From positions 4,154,001 through 4,218,000 of the forward strand of contig NZ_CP014546.1 of assembly GCF_001579805.1 (NCBI RefSeq): 64,000 nt of DNA, read 5' to 3'. The position numbers and the translations under genes were made by a program. This document shows positions 33,920-42,091 of this stretch, piece after piece (position 1 is the stretch's first letter; every line of letters begins with the position of its first letter). The notes beneath the pieces are model-generated. The model was not told where the DNA came from and searched no databases. It worked only from the letters and a program-made list of their open reading frames with translations. Origin of the DNA: Pseudomonas azotoformans (GTDB taxonomy: Bacteria > Pseudomonadota > Gammaproteobacteria > Pseudomonadales > Pseudomonadaceae).

Positions 33920-35503
33920 TCAGATCACGTAGAAACCATGGGTGCCGTCGCGGGCCAGTTGGTCGACCAGGCCGAATTCCCAATCCAGATAGGCCTGCAT
34001 GGCTTCCTTGGGGTTGTCGGTGCCTTCGTACGGGCGGCGGTAGCGGTCGATGCGCGGTGAGGCCAACTGAGTTTCACCTTCTTCCAGCGGCAGTTGCGCG
34101 TTGATCCAGCCAGCGGTGCCGTCCTGTAGCAGGAACACTTGCTTGCCGGTGAGGGCTTCGACTTCGGCCACCGCCAGGCGCGCCAACTGGCTGCTGCCGC
34201 AGGTCAGCACGTAGCGTTGGGCGGCGGGCACCTTGCCCAGGGCCTGGGGCAGTTGTGCGCGCAGGGCCCACCAGGCACCGGGGATGTGGCGCTTGACGTA
34301 GTTGGCGCTTGCGGTGAAGTCCAGCACCACGGTGTCGCCATGGCCGAGCCAGTCGCTGAGGGTTTGCGGGCTGATCAGTTCGGCTTGGGCGGGCGCCGGA
34401 ACCGGCGCGACCCAGGCGCCTTTCTCGCTGAAGTGCGCCGGTTGCAGGTTATCCAGCACATGCACTTCCCAGCCCAGTTGCGCCAGCCAGGAGGCGGACA
34501 TGTTGGCGCGCACACCGTCGTCATCCGCGAGTACCAGGCGTGCGCCACGCACACTGGCGACGTGGTCGGTTTCCTGCACCAACTGGCCGCCGGGTGTGGA
34601 GCGTGCGCCGGGCAGATGGCCGGCTTCAAATTCTTCCGGCGTGCGTACGTCGAACAGGTAAGTAGTACGCGTCGCTTCCTGCTGCCAGGTGTGCAGATCG
34701 GCCAGGGTCGCACGACCCACGCGGGCTTTGTCGGCAACGCGGCGCGCATCGGCGGCGGCGACCTGGCGATGTTCTTCCGAGGTCGGCGCAAAGCGGCGTG
34801 ACTGGCCATGGGCGAGTTTCTGCCCGGCCAGGGTCCAGCCGATGGTGCCGTTGCGCAGCGCTGACACCGGGTTGGCCACGCCGGCATTGATCAGCGACTG
34901 GGTGCCGATAATGCTGCGGGTGCGTCCGGCGCAGTTGACGATGATGCGCGTGGCCGGGTCCGGCGCCAGCTCGCGGGCGCGCAACACCAGCTCGGCACCG
35001 GGCACGCTGATGCCGGTGGGGATGCTCATGGTCTGGTATTCGTCGAAACGCCGCGCATCGAGCACCACCACATCGGCCTGGCTGTCGAGCAGGGCCTGTA
35101 CTTCCTCGGCGGCCAGCGACGGTGTGTGCCGCTCGCTCTCTACCAGTTCGCCAAACGCCTTGCTCGGCACGTTCACGTCGATGAACAGCTCGCCACCGGC
35201 CTTGCGCCAACCGTCCAATCCGCCTTCAAGCAGGCTGACCTGGGTGTAGCCCAAGGCGACCAGGCGCTCGGCAGCACGGGCCGCGAGGCCTTCGCCGTTG
35301 TCGTAGACGGTGACCTGGGTATCGCGCCGTGGAATGCGCGAATACACCTCCAGCTCCAGTTTGGACAGCGGTATGTTCGCGGCGAACAGCGGGTGGGATT
35401 CGGCAAACGGCGCCTCTTCGCGCACGTCGATCAGGGCCACTTCTTGATGGTCCAACAGGGCCTGGCGAAGCTGGGCAAAGCTGCGGGTGGATACAGTCGT
35501 CAT
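33920..35503 (-). CDS. Four-domain rhodanese (sulfurtransferase)
   Basis: A 527-residue protein made of four rhodanese domains, roughly 5-105, 125-230, 265-352 and 378-472, plus a 50-residue tail. The active-site Cys is present in domain 2 (VNCAGRTRS, Cys191) and domain 4 (LTCGSSQLA, Cys435). The same loop position in domains 1 and 3 has Asp (VYDNGEG, Asp68; LADDDGV, 327-329). Active and inactive domains thus alternate, as if two tandem rhodaneses had duplicated. It overlaps the thiol dioxygenase gene by four bases. P. aeruginosa has a comparable sulfurtransferase beside its 3-mercaptopropionate dioxygenase gene (recalled). Confidence 0.92.
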   Translation of the reverse strand: MTTVSTRSFAQLRQALLDHQEVALIDVREEAPFAESHPLFAANIPLSKLELEVYSRIPRRDTQVTVYDNGEGLAARAAERLVALGYTQVSLLEGGLDGWRKAGGELFIDVNVPSKAFGELVESERHTPSLAAEEVQALLDSQADVVVLDARRFDEYQTMSIPTGISVPGAELVLRARELAPDPATRIIVNCAGRTRSIIGTQSLINAGVANPVSALRNGTIGWTLAGQKLAHGQSRRFAPTSEEHRQVAAADARRVADKARVGRATLADLHTWQQEATRTTYLFDVRTPEEFEAGHLPGARSTPGGQLVQETDHVASVRGARLVLADDDGVRANMSASWLAQLGWEVHVLDNLQPAHFSEKGAWVAPVPAPAQAELISPQTLSDWLGHGDTVVLDFTASANYVKRHIPGAWWALRAQLPQALGKVPAAQRYVLTCGSSQLARLAVAEVEALTGKQVFLLQDGTAGWINAQLPLEEGETQLASPRIDRYRRPYEGTDNPKEAMQAYLDWEFGLVDQLARDGTHGFYVI

Positions 35504-36111
35504 AGGGCAGGGCTCTTTTCTTTGGACAAATCCCAGATATTCGGGAGGAAGGCGTTGGAATAACCGGAGATAAACAGTTTCTCGCTGCCGTCGGGCTGGT
35601 ACACCGCCCGGCGCACCGCACCGATATTGGCGCCGTACACATGGATACTGATGGACACCTGGTCGCTGTGGGCATTGCTCACCTGGTGGATGTCGCCGAC
35701 CTTGGGCGACACGGCTTCAACCTGGCCCGGCACCAACTGGATCGGTTTGCCTTCAGCCACCAGGCGGCCATCCGGCGCGCGCTCGAAGCCTTGGGAAAAT
35801 TCCGCACCGCGCAGCATGCCGATCAGGCCCCACACCCGGTGGTCATGGATCGGTGTGCTTTGCCCCGGCCCCCACACAAAACTGACGATGCTGAAGCGCT
35901 GGCGCGAGTCGGCATGCAGCAGAAATTGCTGATAGCGCTCGGGATCGGGCTGGGCGAACGCATCGGGCAGCCAGTCGTCATGGCTGACCAGTTGCGCCAG
36001 TAGCTTGCCGCCACGGTGCAACAGGTCGCCTTCGCGTGGATTGCCGTCGATCAATTCCGCCAGGGCGCCGATGAAGGCTCTGAGTCTTTCGGGGTGCTTG
36101 GCCTGGGTCAT
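35500..36111 (-). CDS. 3-Mercaptopropionate dioxygenase (thiol dioxygenase)
   Basis: A 203-residue cupin-type thiol dioxygenase that adds two oxygens to a thiol to give a sulfinate. Iron ligands are His89, His91 (TPIHDHRVWG) and His142 (GDIHQVSN), with the Ser155-His157-Tyr159 outer-sphere triad (SISIHVYG). A Gln in RYQQFLLH (61-62) replaces the Arg of true cysteine dioxygenases, which marks the bacterial 3-mercaptopropionate type. Numbering matches the P. aeruginosa enzyme as I recall it. It is translationally coupled to the rhodanese gene and divergent from a LysR regulator. Confidence 0.92.
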   Translation of the reverse strand: MTQAKHPERLRAFIGALAELIDGNPREGDLLHRGGKLLAQLVSHDDWLPDAFAQPDPERYQQFLLHADSRQRFSIVSFVWGPGQSTPIHDHRVWGLIGMLRGAEFSQGFERAPDGRLVAEGKPIQLVPGQVEAVSPKVGDIHQVSNAHSDQVSISIHVYGANIGAVRRAVYQPDGSEKLFISGYSNAFLPNIWDLSKEKSPAL

Positions 36112-36146
36112 GACAATTCCATGGTCGGTGGTGATGGGATTATCTA

Positions 36147-36172
36147 AGCATAATGTTTATAGTTAATATGCT
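36147..36172. promoter_or_regulatory. Possible LysR-type operator
   Basis: An AT-rich interrupted palindrome, AGCATA at 36147-36152 and TATGCT at 36167-36172, lies between the divergent thiol dioxygenase and LysR genes, 36 bases from the dioxygenase start. LysR regulators often bind such sites. This assignment rests on symmetry and position only. Confidence 0.35.
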
Positions 36173-36323
36173 ATTTTTTAATGATTAGCTTATAGCTGAA
36201 GGTAATTTAGAACCGGTCTGAATAGCGTTAGACGTTATCGAGCACAGCGCGGGCTATCCAGACAGCGTTCCTGCAACTATGCTTCGCACACATCTTAATG
36301 ACTGTTCTCTATGTGCGGCCCAA

Positions 36324-37229
36324 ATGAAAATTGACGATATCGATGCCTTTGTCGAAGTGATTCGTTGCCAGTCCATCAGCCATGCCGCCGAGTCGTTGCA
36401 ACTGACCCAGCCGGCCATCACCCGCCGCGTGCAGAACTTCGAGCAGGCGCTGGGCGTGGAGCTGTTCGACCGCAACACCAAACCCCTCAAGCCTACGCTG
36501 ATCGGCACCCGCGTCTACGAGCAGTGCCGGCTGATTCTGCGCGAGATGGATGCGCTGCGTGAACTGGTGGCCACCGACGCTCCGCCCACCGGCGTGCTGC
36601 GCCTGGGTGTGCCGCAGACCATCGGTGATGTGGTGCTGCTCGATGCGCTCAAGCACCTGCGTACTGAATACCCGGACCTGCGTGCCCAGGTCGCCACGGG
36701 CTGGGGCAGCCAATTGGTCGGCAAGATCGAGCGCGGCGAGCTGGATGCGGCGGCGGCGTTGTTCCCGGCGGGCAAGATCTTCCCGGACAACATCATCGGC
36801 GAGTCCATCGGCAAGATGGAACTGGTGGTGGTCTGCGCCAAGGCCCAACTGCCCAAGAAGCCTTGCAAGCTGGCGGATGTGTACCAGAATGGCTGGATCC
36901 TCAACCCGGACGGCTGCGGTTTCCGCGCGGGGTTGCAGCGGACCCTGTCCGATCAGGGCCTGGCATTGCGGGTGAACCTGGAGACGTTCGGTACTGAGCT
37001 GCAATTGGGCCTGGTGGCGGACGGCCTCGGCCTTGGCCTGGTGCCACGTCCGTTGCTGGAACGCAGCGCACACCGCGAGCAACTGGCGGTGATGCCGCTC
37101 AAGGACTTCAAGCCGGTGATGGACCTGTGGCTGATCTATCCGCACTTCCTCGGTAACCTGCAGGGGCCGGTGGATGCGTTTGGCAAGTGGGTCGCGGCCT
37201 CGTTGCACAAGATCAAGGATGCAGCCTGA
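36324..37229 (+). CDS. LysR-family regulator of the organosulfur island
   Basis: A 301-residue LysR regulator. The winged helix (about 1-60; MKIDDIDAFVEVIRCQSISH, then LTQPAITRRVQNFEQALGVEL) precedes an effector domain with GVLRLGVPQTIGDVVL. The Met at 36324 gives the family-typical N-terminus; a Met 45 bases upstream would add an atypical extension. It is divergent from the thiol dioxygenase-rhodanese genes, so those are its most likely targets. It may respond to sulfur status as CysB/Cbl-type proteins do, though it is not CysB itself. Confidence 0.88.
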   Translation: MKIDDIDAFVEVIRCQSISHAAESLQLTQPAITRRVQNFEQALGVELFDRNTKPLKPTLIGTRVYEQCRLILREMDALRELVATDAPPTGVLRLGVPQTIGDVVLLDALKHLRTEYPDLRAQVATGWGSQLVGKIERGELDAAAALFPAGKIFPDNIIGESIGKMELVVVCAKAQLPKKPCKLADVYQNGWILNPDGCGFRAGLQRTLSDQGLALRVNLETFGTELQLGLVADGLGLGLVPRPLLERSAHREQLAVMPLKDFKPVMDLWLIYPHFLGNLQGPVDAFGKWVAASLHKIKDAA

Positions 37230-37336
37230 TATGAAAAAAAATAATAATTAGCTTAGATTAAAATGTGCTTTTTATTATTTTTTTGCATCCCCTAGGCTTG
37301 CCTGGAAGTCCTTAAGGCCATCCAGGAAGTTTTGCC

Positions 37337-38131
37337 ATGAGCAGCGTCACCTCGATTTCCAGCGTTTCCACCAATGTCCGCCAGCGCGTCACTCCGGAAG
37401 AATGGGAAGTGCGCGTCAAACTGGCCGCCGCCTATCGCCTGGCGGCCTTGTACAAGTGGACTGACCATATCTACACCCACTTCTCCGCCCGCGTACCGGG
37501 CCCGGACGAGCATTTCCTGATCAACGCCTTTGGCTTGTTGTTCGATGAAATCAGCGCGTCCAACCTGGTCAAGGTCGACCTTGACGGCACCATCGTCGAC
37601 GACCCTACCGGCCTGGGCATCAACTATGCCGGCTATGTGATCCACAGCGCCATTCACGGTGCACGCCACGACCTGCAAGCGGTGCTGCACACCCACACCC
37701 GCGACGGTATTGCGGTGTCGGCGCAAAAAGACGGCCTGCTGCCGATCTCCCAGCATTCCATCGGTTTCTCCGGGCGCGTGGCGTACCACGGGTATGAAGG
37801 CGTTGCCCTCGACCTTGACGAGCGTGAGCGGCTGGTCGCGGATTTGGGTGATAAGAGTGTGATGATCCTGCGTAACCATGGGTTGTTGACGGCGGGCGTC
37901 AGTGTTGAACATGCGTTCCAGCAGCTGCAGCAGTTGGAGCGTGCGTGCAATATCCAGGTCGCAGCGCAGGCGGCGGGGAATGCGGAGTTGATTTTCCCGC
38001 CGAGGGAGGTGGTGGAGAAGGTTGAGCAGCAGGCCAAGGTGTTTGCCAGTGGCGAAGGACCGGGTGTGGCGCGGCATTGGAATGCGTTGATCCGGCAGTT
38101 GGAGCGCAGTGATACCGACTACAAGGACTGA
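37337..38131 (+). CDS. Class II aldolase/adducin family protein
   Basis: A 264-residue class II aldolase/adducin-fold protein. The zinc site is visible as HTHTRDG (about residues 115-117) and a later His in RNHGLLT, with an early TDHIYTHFSARVP segment. The family includes fuculose-phosphate aldolase and many proteins of unknown activity. It lies between the LysR gene and a convergent flavin monooxygenase in the organosulfur island. Processing of a desulfurised carbon skeleton is possible but unproven. The 3' third of the gene is markedly G-rich on the coding strand. Confidence 0.85.
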   Translation: MSSVTSISSVSTNVRQRVTPEEWEVRVKLAAAYRLAALYKWTDHIYTHFSARVPGPDEHFLINAFGLLFDEISASNLVKVDLDGTIVDDPTGLGINYAGYVIHSAIHGARHDLQAVLHTHTRDGIAVSAQKDGLLPISQHSIGFSGRVAYHGYEGVALDLDERERLVADLGDKSVMILRNHGLLTAGVSVEHAFQQLQQLERACNIQVAAQAAGNAELIFPPREVVEKVEQQAKVFASGEGPGVARHWNALIRQLERSDTDYKD

Positions 38132-38141
38132 ATCTTCAGTG

Positions 38142-38165
38142 GGGGAGTTGGCTCACCAACTCCCC
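38142..38165. terminator. Hairpin between convergent aldolase and monooxygenase genes
   Basis: GGGGAGTTGG (38142-38151) pairs perfectly with CCAACTCCCC (38156-38165) around a CTCA loop. It stands in the 40-base gap between two convergent genes and can act on both strands. No T-run follows. Confidence 0.6.
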
Positions 38166-38171
38166 TGGGGA

Positions 38172-39254
38172 TCAAGCCACTTGCTGGGCCTGCTCGCGTT
38201 CAGCGATCAACTGGCGGGTGAGAGGAATCAGGCGCTTGCCATAGTCAATGGCATCATTCAATGGATCAAACCCACGGATCAGGAACGTGGTGATCCCCAG
38301 ATCGTAGTAATCCACCAACGCCTCCGCGACTTGCTCAGCGGTGCCTACCAGCGAAGTGGAGTTACCCTGTGCACCGAGCAACCCCGCAATCCCCGTCCAC
38401 AAACGCTTATCCAGCCGCGATCCCTGCGCGGCCGCCGCGAGCAACCGGCGTGAGCCTTCATTCGGCGGTTCACGCCGCACAAAGCCATTTTTTTCGGCCA
38501 ACTCGGTGGCCTGCTGCAAGATGCGCTCAGCCCGTGCCCACGCCAGTTCTTCGGTCTCGGCAAGGATCGGCCGCAACGACAAACTAAAACGAATCGTACG
38601 CCCATGCTTGGCCGCTTCGGCGCGCACCTGGGTCACGATCTCACGCACTTGTTCGTAAGTTTCGCCCCACAACGCGTACACATCGGCGTGCTTGCCCGCC
38701 ACTTCGATCGCGGCTTTGGACGAACCACCAAAATACAGCGGGATATGCGGTTGTTGCGGCGACTTCACCGTGGAATGCGCGCCTTCGACCTGATAGTAGG
38801 TGCCCGAAAAATCGAAGGGCTGTTCGCGGGTCCATTCCTGGCGCACCACGCTCAGGTATTCGTCGGTACGGGCGTAGCGTTCGTCTTTACCGATGTGGCT
38901 GCCGTCGGCGCGCAATTCGCGATCATCGCCGCCGGTGATGATGTGCACCGCCGTGCGTCCACCGTTGAACACGTCCAGGGTGGCGAACTGGCGTGCCGCC
39001 AACGTGGGCTGGGCGAAACCTGGGCGGTGCGCAATGAGGAATTGAAGTTTTTGGGTCACGCTGGCGGCGTGGGACGCGATCAGCGTGCTGTCCGGGCTGT
39101 TGGAGTGGAAGGCCACCAGCGCGCGGTCGAAACCAGCCTCTTCGTGGGCGCGGGCCACGGTCTCCACATAGTCGGGTTGCAGGGTAGGGCCGCTGCGCGG
39201 GTGGATCTCGGAAGCGTGATGGCCGCCGATATAGCCGATGAATTCGATGCTCAT
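38172..39254 (-). CDS. Luciferase-like alkanesulfonate-monooxygenase-type enzyme
   Basis: A 360-residue LLM flavin monooxygenase of the SsuD/MsuD type, which desulfonates alkanesulfonates with FMNH2 and oxygen. Recognisable segments are FIGYIGGHHASEI, VARAHEEAGFDRALVAFHS, LQFLIAHRPGFAQPTLAARQ, NGGRTAVHIITGGDDREL and PLYFGGSSKAAIEVA. The Met at 39254 gives the normal N-terminus; the longer frame from 39320 would translate the conserved leader motif. It is divergent from the ABC permease and ATPase genes, which suggests a transport-plus-desulfonation unit. Confidence 0.9.
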   Translation of the reverse strand: MSIEFIGYIGGHHASEIHPRSGPTLQPDYVETVARAHEEAGFDRALVAFHSNSPDSTLIASHAASVTQKLQFLIAHRPGFAQPTLAARQFATLDVFNGGRTAVHIITGGDDRELRADGSHIGKDERYARTDEYLSVVRQEWTREQPFDFSGTYYQVEGAHSTVKSPQQPHIPLYFGGSSKAAIEVAGKHADVYALWGETYEQVREIVTQVRAEAAKHGRTIRFSLSLRPILAETEELAWARAERILQQATELAEKNGFVRREPPNEGSRRLLAAAAQGSRLDKRLWTGIAGLLGAQGNSTSLVGTAEQVAEALVDYYDLGITTFLIRGFDPLNDAIDYGKRLIPLTRQLIAEREQAQQVA

Positions 39255-39284
39255 GGTCTGTCCTTGTCTTGGGTGTGATTGGCA

Positions 39285-39306
39285 CCTCCACCGGGCAGGG
39301 GGTCGG
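39285..39306 (-). promoter_or_regulatory. Sulfur-island leader motif, copy 3
   Basis: On the minus strand it reads CCGACCCC-CTGCCCGG-TGGAGG, 31 bases before the monooxygenase start. Here the motif lies inside a short frame from 39320 that would encode NRPPARWRCQ, containing a Cys codon, and that runs in frame into the gene. It differs from copies 1 and 2 in its centre but keeps both flanks. Confidence 0.55.
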
Positions 39307-39528
39307 TTATTCGCGTCCAAAGTAGGGGCAGGGGGCAGGGCTGTAAAATGCCGATTGGTTCTAACCTAATTATTAAAATGTAGAATCATGATTTAGCTTT
39401 TTTATCAGTAATTTGCATTTTGTGCGCATTAGGTTATTCCTACAAAGACTTTCACGTCGGTTTTTTATGCGATTAGCATGACCCTGCAACGGCGTGCCTG
39501 GCCGTGACTTTTAGGGAATGAAAGCCTG

Positions 39529-40350
39529 ATGAGCGAGACGATCACCGTCAACAAACGCGAGAGCGCAGCGAAAGTGGTGCGCACCTGGCGCCCTCCCGAT
39601 GCCCTGCTACGGCTGATCAGTCCTATTGTGTTGTTGCTGCTGTGGGAGCTGGCGTCGCAAGTGGGCTGGATTCCTGCACGAGTCATCGCGGCGCCCTCGC
39701 AGATTGGCGGGACGTTATGGGCGATGATCGCCTCCGGCGAGCTGGGCAAGCACCTGCTGGTGTCGTTGCAGCGAGCGTTGTTTGGTTTGAGTATCGGCGT
39801 AAGCATAGGTGTGGTCGCGGCGCTGATTTGCGGCCTGTCCAAGCGCGGCGAGGTGGTCCTCGATTCGCCAATGCAGATGCTGCGCACCATCCCGTCCCTG
39901 GCCCTGGTGCCGCTGTTTATCCTGTGGTTCGGCATCGGCGAGTTCACCAAGATCGCGCTGATCGTAACGGGCACGACCTTCCCGGTTTATCTCAACCTGT
40001 TCGCCGGTATCCGCAATATCGATCCCAAATTGATCGAGGCGGCCAACACGCTGGGCCTCAACCGGCGTGAGCTGATCTGGCATGTGATTCTGCCGGGTTC
40101 GCTGCCGTCGTTCTTCGTCGGCCTGCGCTACGCCCTGGGCATTTCCTGGCTGGCCCTGGTGTTTGTCGAACAGATCAACACCACTGCCGGTATCGGCTTC
40201 CTCGCCAGTGACGCGCGCGACTTCATGCGCACCGACGTCATCGTCATTTGCCTGTTGATCTACAGCGTGCTCGGCCTGTTGATCGACGGCCTGATCCGCA
40301 CCCTCGAACGCTTCGCCCTGGCCTGGCGGCCATCCTTTGTGAGGAACTGA
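39529..40350 (+). CDS. ABC transporter permease, sulfonate/nitrate/taurine type
   Basis: A 273-residue inner-membrane permease of the SsuC/TauC family with about six helices. The cytoplasmic EAA loop is EAANTLGLNRRELIWHVILPGSLPSFFVG. It precedes the ATPase gene by one base. The nearest binding protein of matching family is at 27415-28389, outside this operon. A GTTATTCC octamer lies about 90 bases upstream, shared with the upstream region of that binding protein. Confidence 0.9.
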   Translation: MSETITVNKRESAAKVVRTWRPPDALLRLISPIVLLLLWELASQVGWIPARVIAAPSQIGGTLWAMIASGELGKHLLVSLQRALFGLSIGVSIGVVAALICGLSKRGEVVLDSPMQMLRTIPSLALVPLFILWFGIGEFTKIALIVTGTTFPVYLNLFAGIRNIDPKLIEAANTLGLNRRELIWHVILPGSLPSFFVGLRYALGISWLALVFVEQINTTAGIGFLASDARDFMRTDVIVICLLIYSVLGLLIDGLIRTLERFALAWRPSFVRN

Positions 40351-40351
40351 C

Positions 40352-41110
40352 ATGTCGACGCTAGAAGCTCCCGTACAACTGCGCAACGTGGTTCGCCAGT
40401 TCGGCCAGCAGCGGGTCATCGATGGCCTGGACCTGGACATCGCCCCCGGCGAATTCGTGGCCTTGCTCGGCGCCAGCGGTTCCGGCAAGACCACGTTGCT
40501 GCGCAGCCTGGCCGGCCTCGACAGTATCGACAGCGGCCAACTGCGTGTGCCCAAGGCGCGAGCGGCGGTGTTCCAGGAGCCGCGCCTGATGCCGTGGAAG
40601 CGCGCCTGGAAAAACGTGGTGCTCGGCTTGCGCATTCCCGACGCCAAGGCCCGTGCCGTGCAAGCCTTGACCGAAGTCGGCCTGGCCCATCGCCTGGAGG
40701 CCTACCCGGCCACCCTGTCCGGCGGCGAAGCCCAGCGCGTGGCCCTGGCCCGTGGCTTGGTGCGCGAGCCCAAGTTGTTGCTGTTGGATGAACCGTTCGC
40801 CGCCCTCGACGCTCTGACCCGCATCAAAATGCACCGCCTGATCATCGAGCTATGGCGCAAGCACACCCCGGCGGTGTTGTTGGTGACCCATGATGTGGAC
40901 GAGGCGATCCTGTTGGCCGACCGGGTGATCGTGCTGGCGGATGGCAAGGTGGCCGAGCAACTGACGATTGATCTTCCCCGCGCACGGGACACCGGCCAGG
41001 ACGGCTTCCAGGCCATCCGCGCGCGCCTGCTGCACCTGCTCGGCGTGGAAGTGGGCATACCGGCGGCTCGGCCGACAGCAGTCAGCCTGCGACGGGTGGC
41101 CCAAGGCTGA
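40352..41110 (+). CDS. ABC transporter ATPase, sulfonate/nitrate/taurine type
   Basis: A 252-residue ATPase of the SsuB/TauB family. Walker A GASGSGKTTLL lies near 43-53, the signature LSGGEAQRVALARGL near 124-138, Walker B LLLLDEPFAALD near 145-156, and the H-loop in LLVTHDVDEA. It starts one base after the permease stop. Together with the distant binding protein it would form an importer for a sulfonate or sulfate ester; specificity is inferred from the surrounding monooxygenases. Confidence 0.92.
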   Translation: MSTLEAPVQLRNVVRQFGQQRVIDGLDLDIAPGEFVALLGASGSGKTTLLRSLAGLDSIDSGQLRVPKARAAVFQEPRLMPWKRAWKNVVLGLRIPDAKARAVQALTEVGLAHRLEAYPATLSGGEAQRVALARGLVREPKLLLLDEPFAALDALTRIKMHRLIIELWRKHTPAVLLVTHDVDEAILLADRVIVLADGKVAEQLTIDLPRARDTGQDGFQAIRARLLHLLGVEVGIPAARPTAVSLRRVAQG

Positions 41111-41186
41111 CCCTCGATAACGTTGTATTTCCCTCGACACTGAGGTCTGATGGGCGCCGAAAACGGCCACGTCAGATTGGGGATAT

Positions 41187-41807
41187 ATGCGGGCAGAACT
41201 TGCGCAATATGGCGGTATCACCGTCATGATTCCGGCCGCCATCATCATTGCCGTGTGGCTCAGGTATTCCAACCCTTGGGCGCTTCGAGCCTGGGTCATT
41301 ACCGTCGGTGTCACGTATTCGATCGTCGCGTTCAGCAAGTTGCTGTTCAAGGGCTGGGGCTTGTCCTTCCAGCACCTGGACATTGCCGTGCTCAGTGGTC
41401 ATGCCATGAATACGAGCTTGATGGTCACCGTGGCACTCAGCCTGGTGGCGCGCCAGTTCAACCCGGCGCTGCGCTGGCCGGCGGCGGGCGTGGGAGTGTT
41501 CGCCAGTCTCTGGTTCAGTGCCTATTGCGTCGCACCCTATATCCATCCACTCAACGAGGCCGTGGCCGGCGGCCTGTTGGGCGCCAGCGCGGCTATTGCG
41601 TTTCTGTGGCGTATTGAAGCCACCCCGATCAAGGTGTCACCCTCTTTTATCAGCGGTGGCCTGGTGGTCTTGCTGGTGTGCGCCCTGATGCCCAAATACA
41701 ACGCCGAGTTGTTGCTCAACCGGGTGGCAATCGCCTTGTCAGGCGCCGATCAAGCCCATCAAGCGCCTTCGTGGCGGTTGGACTCGGCGCACAGAGACGC
41801 CGAGTAA
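41187..41807 (+). CDS. Membrane protein, PAP2-phosphatase-like
   Basis: A 206-residue polytopic membrane protein with about six helices. Segments FSKLLFKGWG, LSGHAMNTSL and APYIHPLNEAVAGG line up with the three motifs of PAP2-type phosphatases, though the usual PSGH is LSGH and the third motif is altered, so activity is uncertain. It stands alone between the ABC genes and two opposing small genes, 0.8 kb before the exopolysaccharide locus. A role in recycling undecaprenyl carriers would fit that location but is speculation. Its last 49 bases overlap the convergent gene at 41759. Confidence 0.6.
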   Translation: MRAELAQYGGITVMIPAAIIIAVWLRYSNPWALRAWVITVGVTYSIVAFSKLLFKGWGLSFQHLDIAVLSGHAMNTSLMVTVALSLVARQFNPALRWPAAGVGVFASLWFSAYCVAPYIHPLNEAVAGGLLGASAAIAFLWRIEATPIKVSPSFISGGLVVLLVCALMPKYNAELLLNRVAIALSGADQAHQAPSWRLDSAHRDAE

Positions 41808-42091
41808 TTCACCAGGTCCAATGCCCGGTTGCTGTCCACCAACAGTTCCAGCAGCACCGTTTGTGCGTTGAAGCGCCGCACATCGCCTCGACGCCGCGCT
41901 TCCTTCATCTGCTTGAACAGCGTGTGGGTGATTTGCTGCGGGGAACTGCCCTGCAGTTGATTGAGCCAACGGCCGATGGCCTGGGTGTTACGCCGGTACT
42001 GCGCGCCCACTGCCGGCTCGGCGAAGGCTTCGAACATCCCCGTGAGTTTCCTCAGCGCATAGCTGCGTATCACCTCATCCAGCAGGCTCAT
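41759..42091 (-). CDS. Small protein of unknown function, 110 residues
   Basis: I do not recognise this protein. It is largely helical and basic, with no membrane segment or signal peptide; MSLLDEVIRSYALRKLTGMF begins it and QMKEARRRGDVRRFNAQTV lies in the middle. Its start overlaps the stop of the gene at 42088 by four bases, so the pair is co-translated. Its 3' end overlaps the convergent PAP2-like gene by 49 bases. The coupling and clean frame argue that it is real. Confidence 0.6.
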   Translation of the reverse strand: MSLLDEVIRSYALRKLTGMFEAFAEPAVGAQYRRNTQAIGRWLNQLQGSSPQQITHTLFKQMKEARRRGDVRRFNAQTVLLELLVDSNRALDLVNYSASLCAESNRHEGA

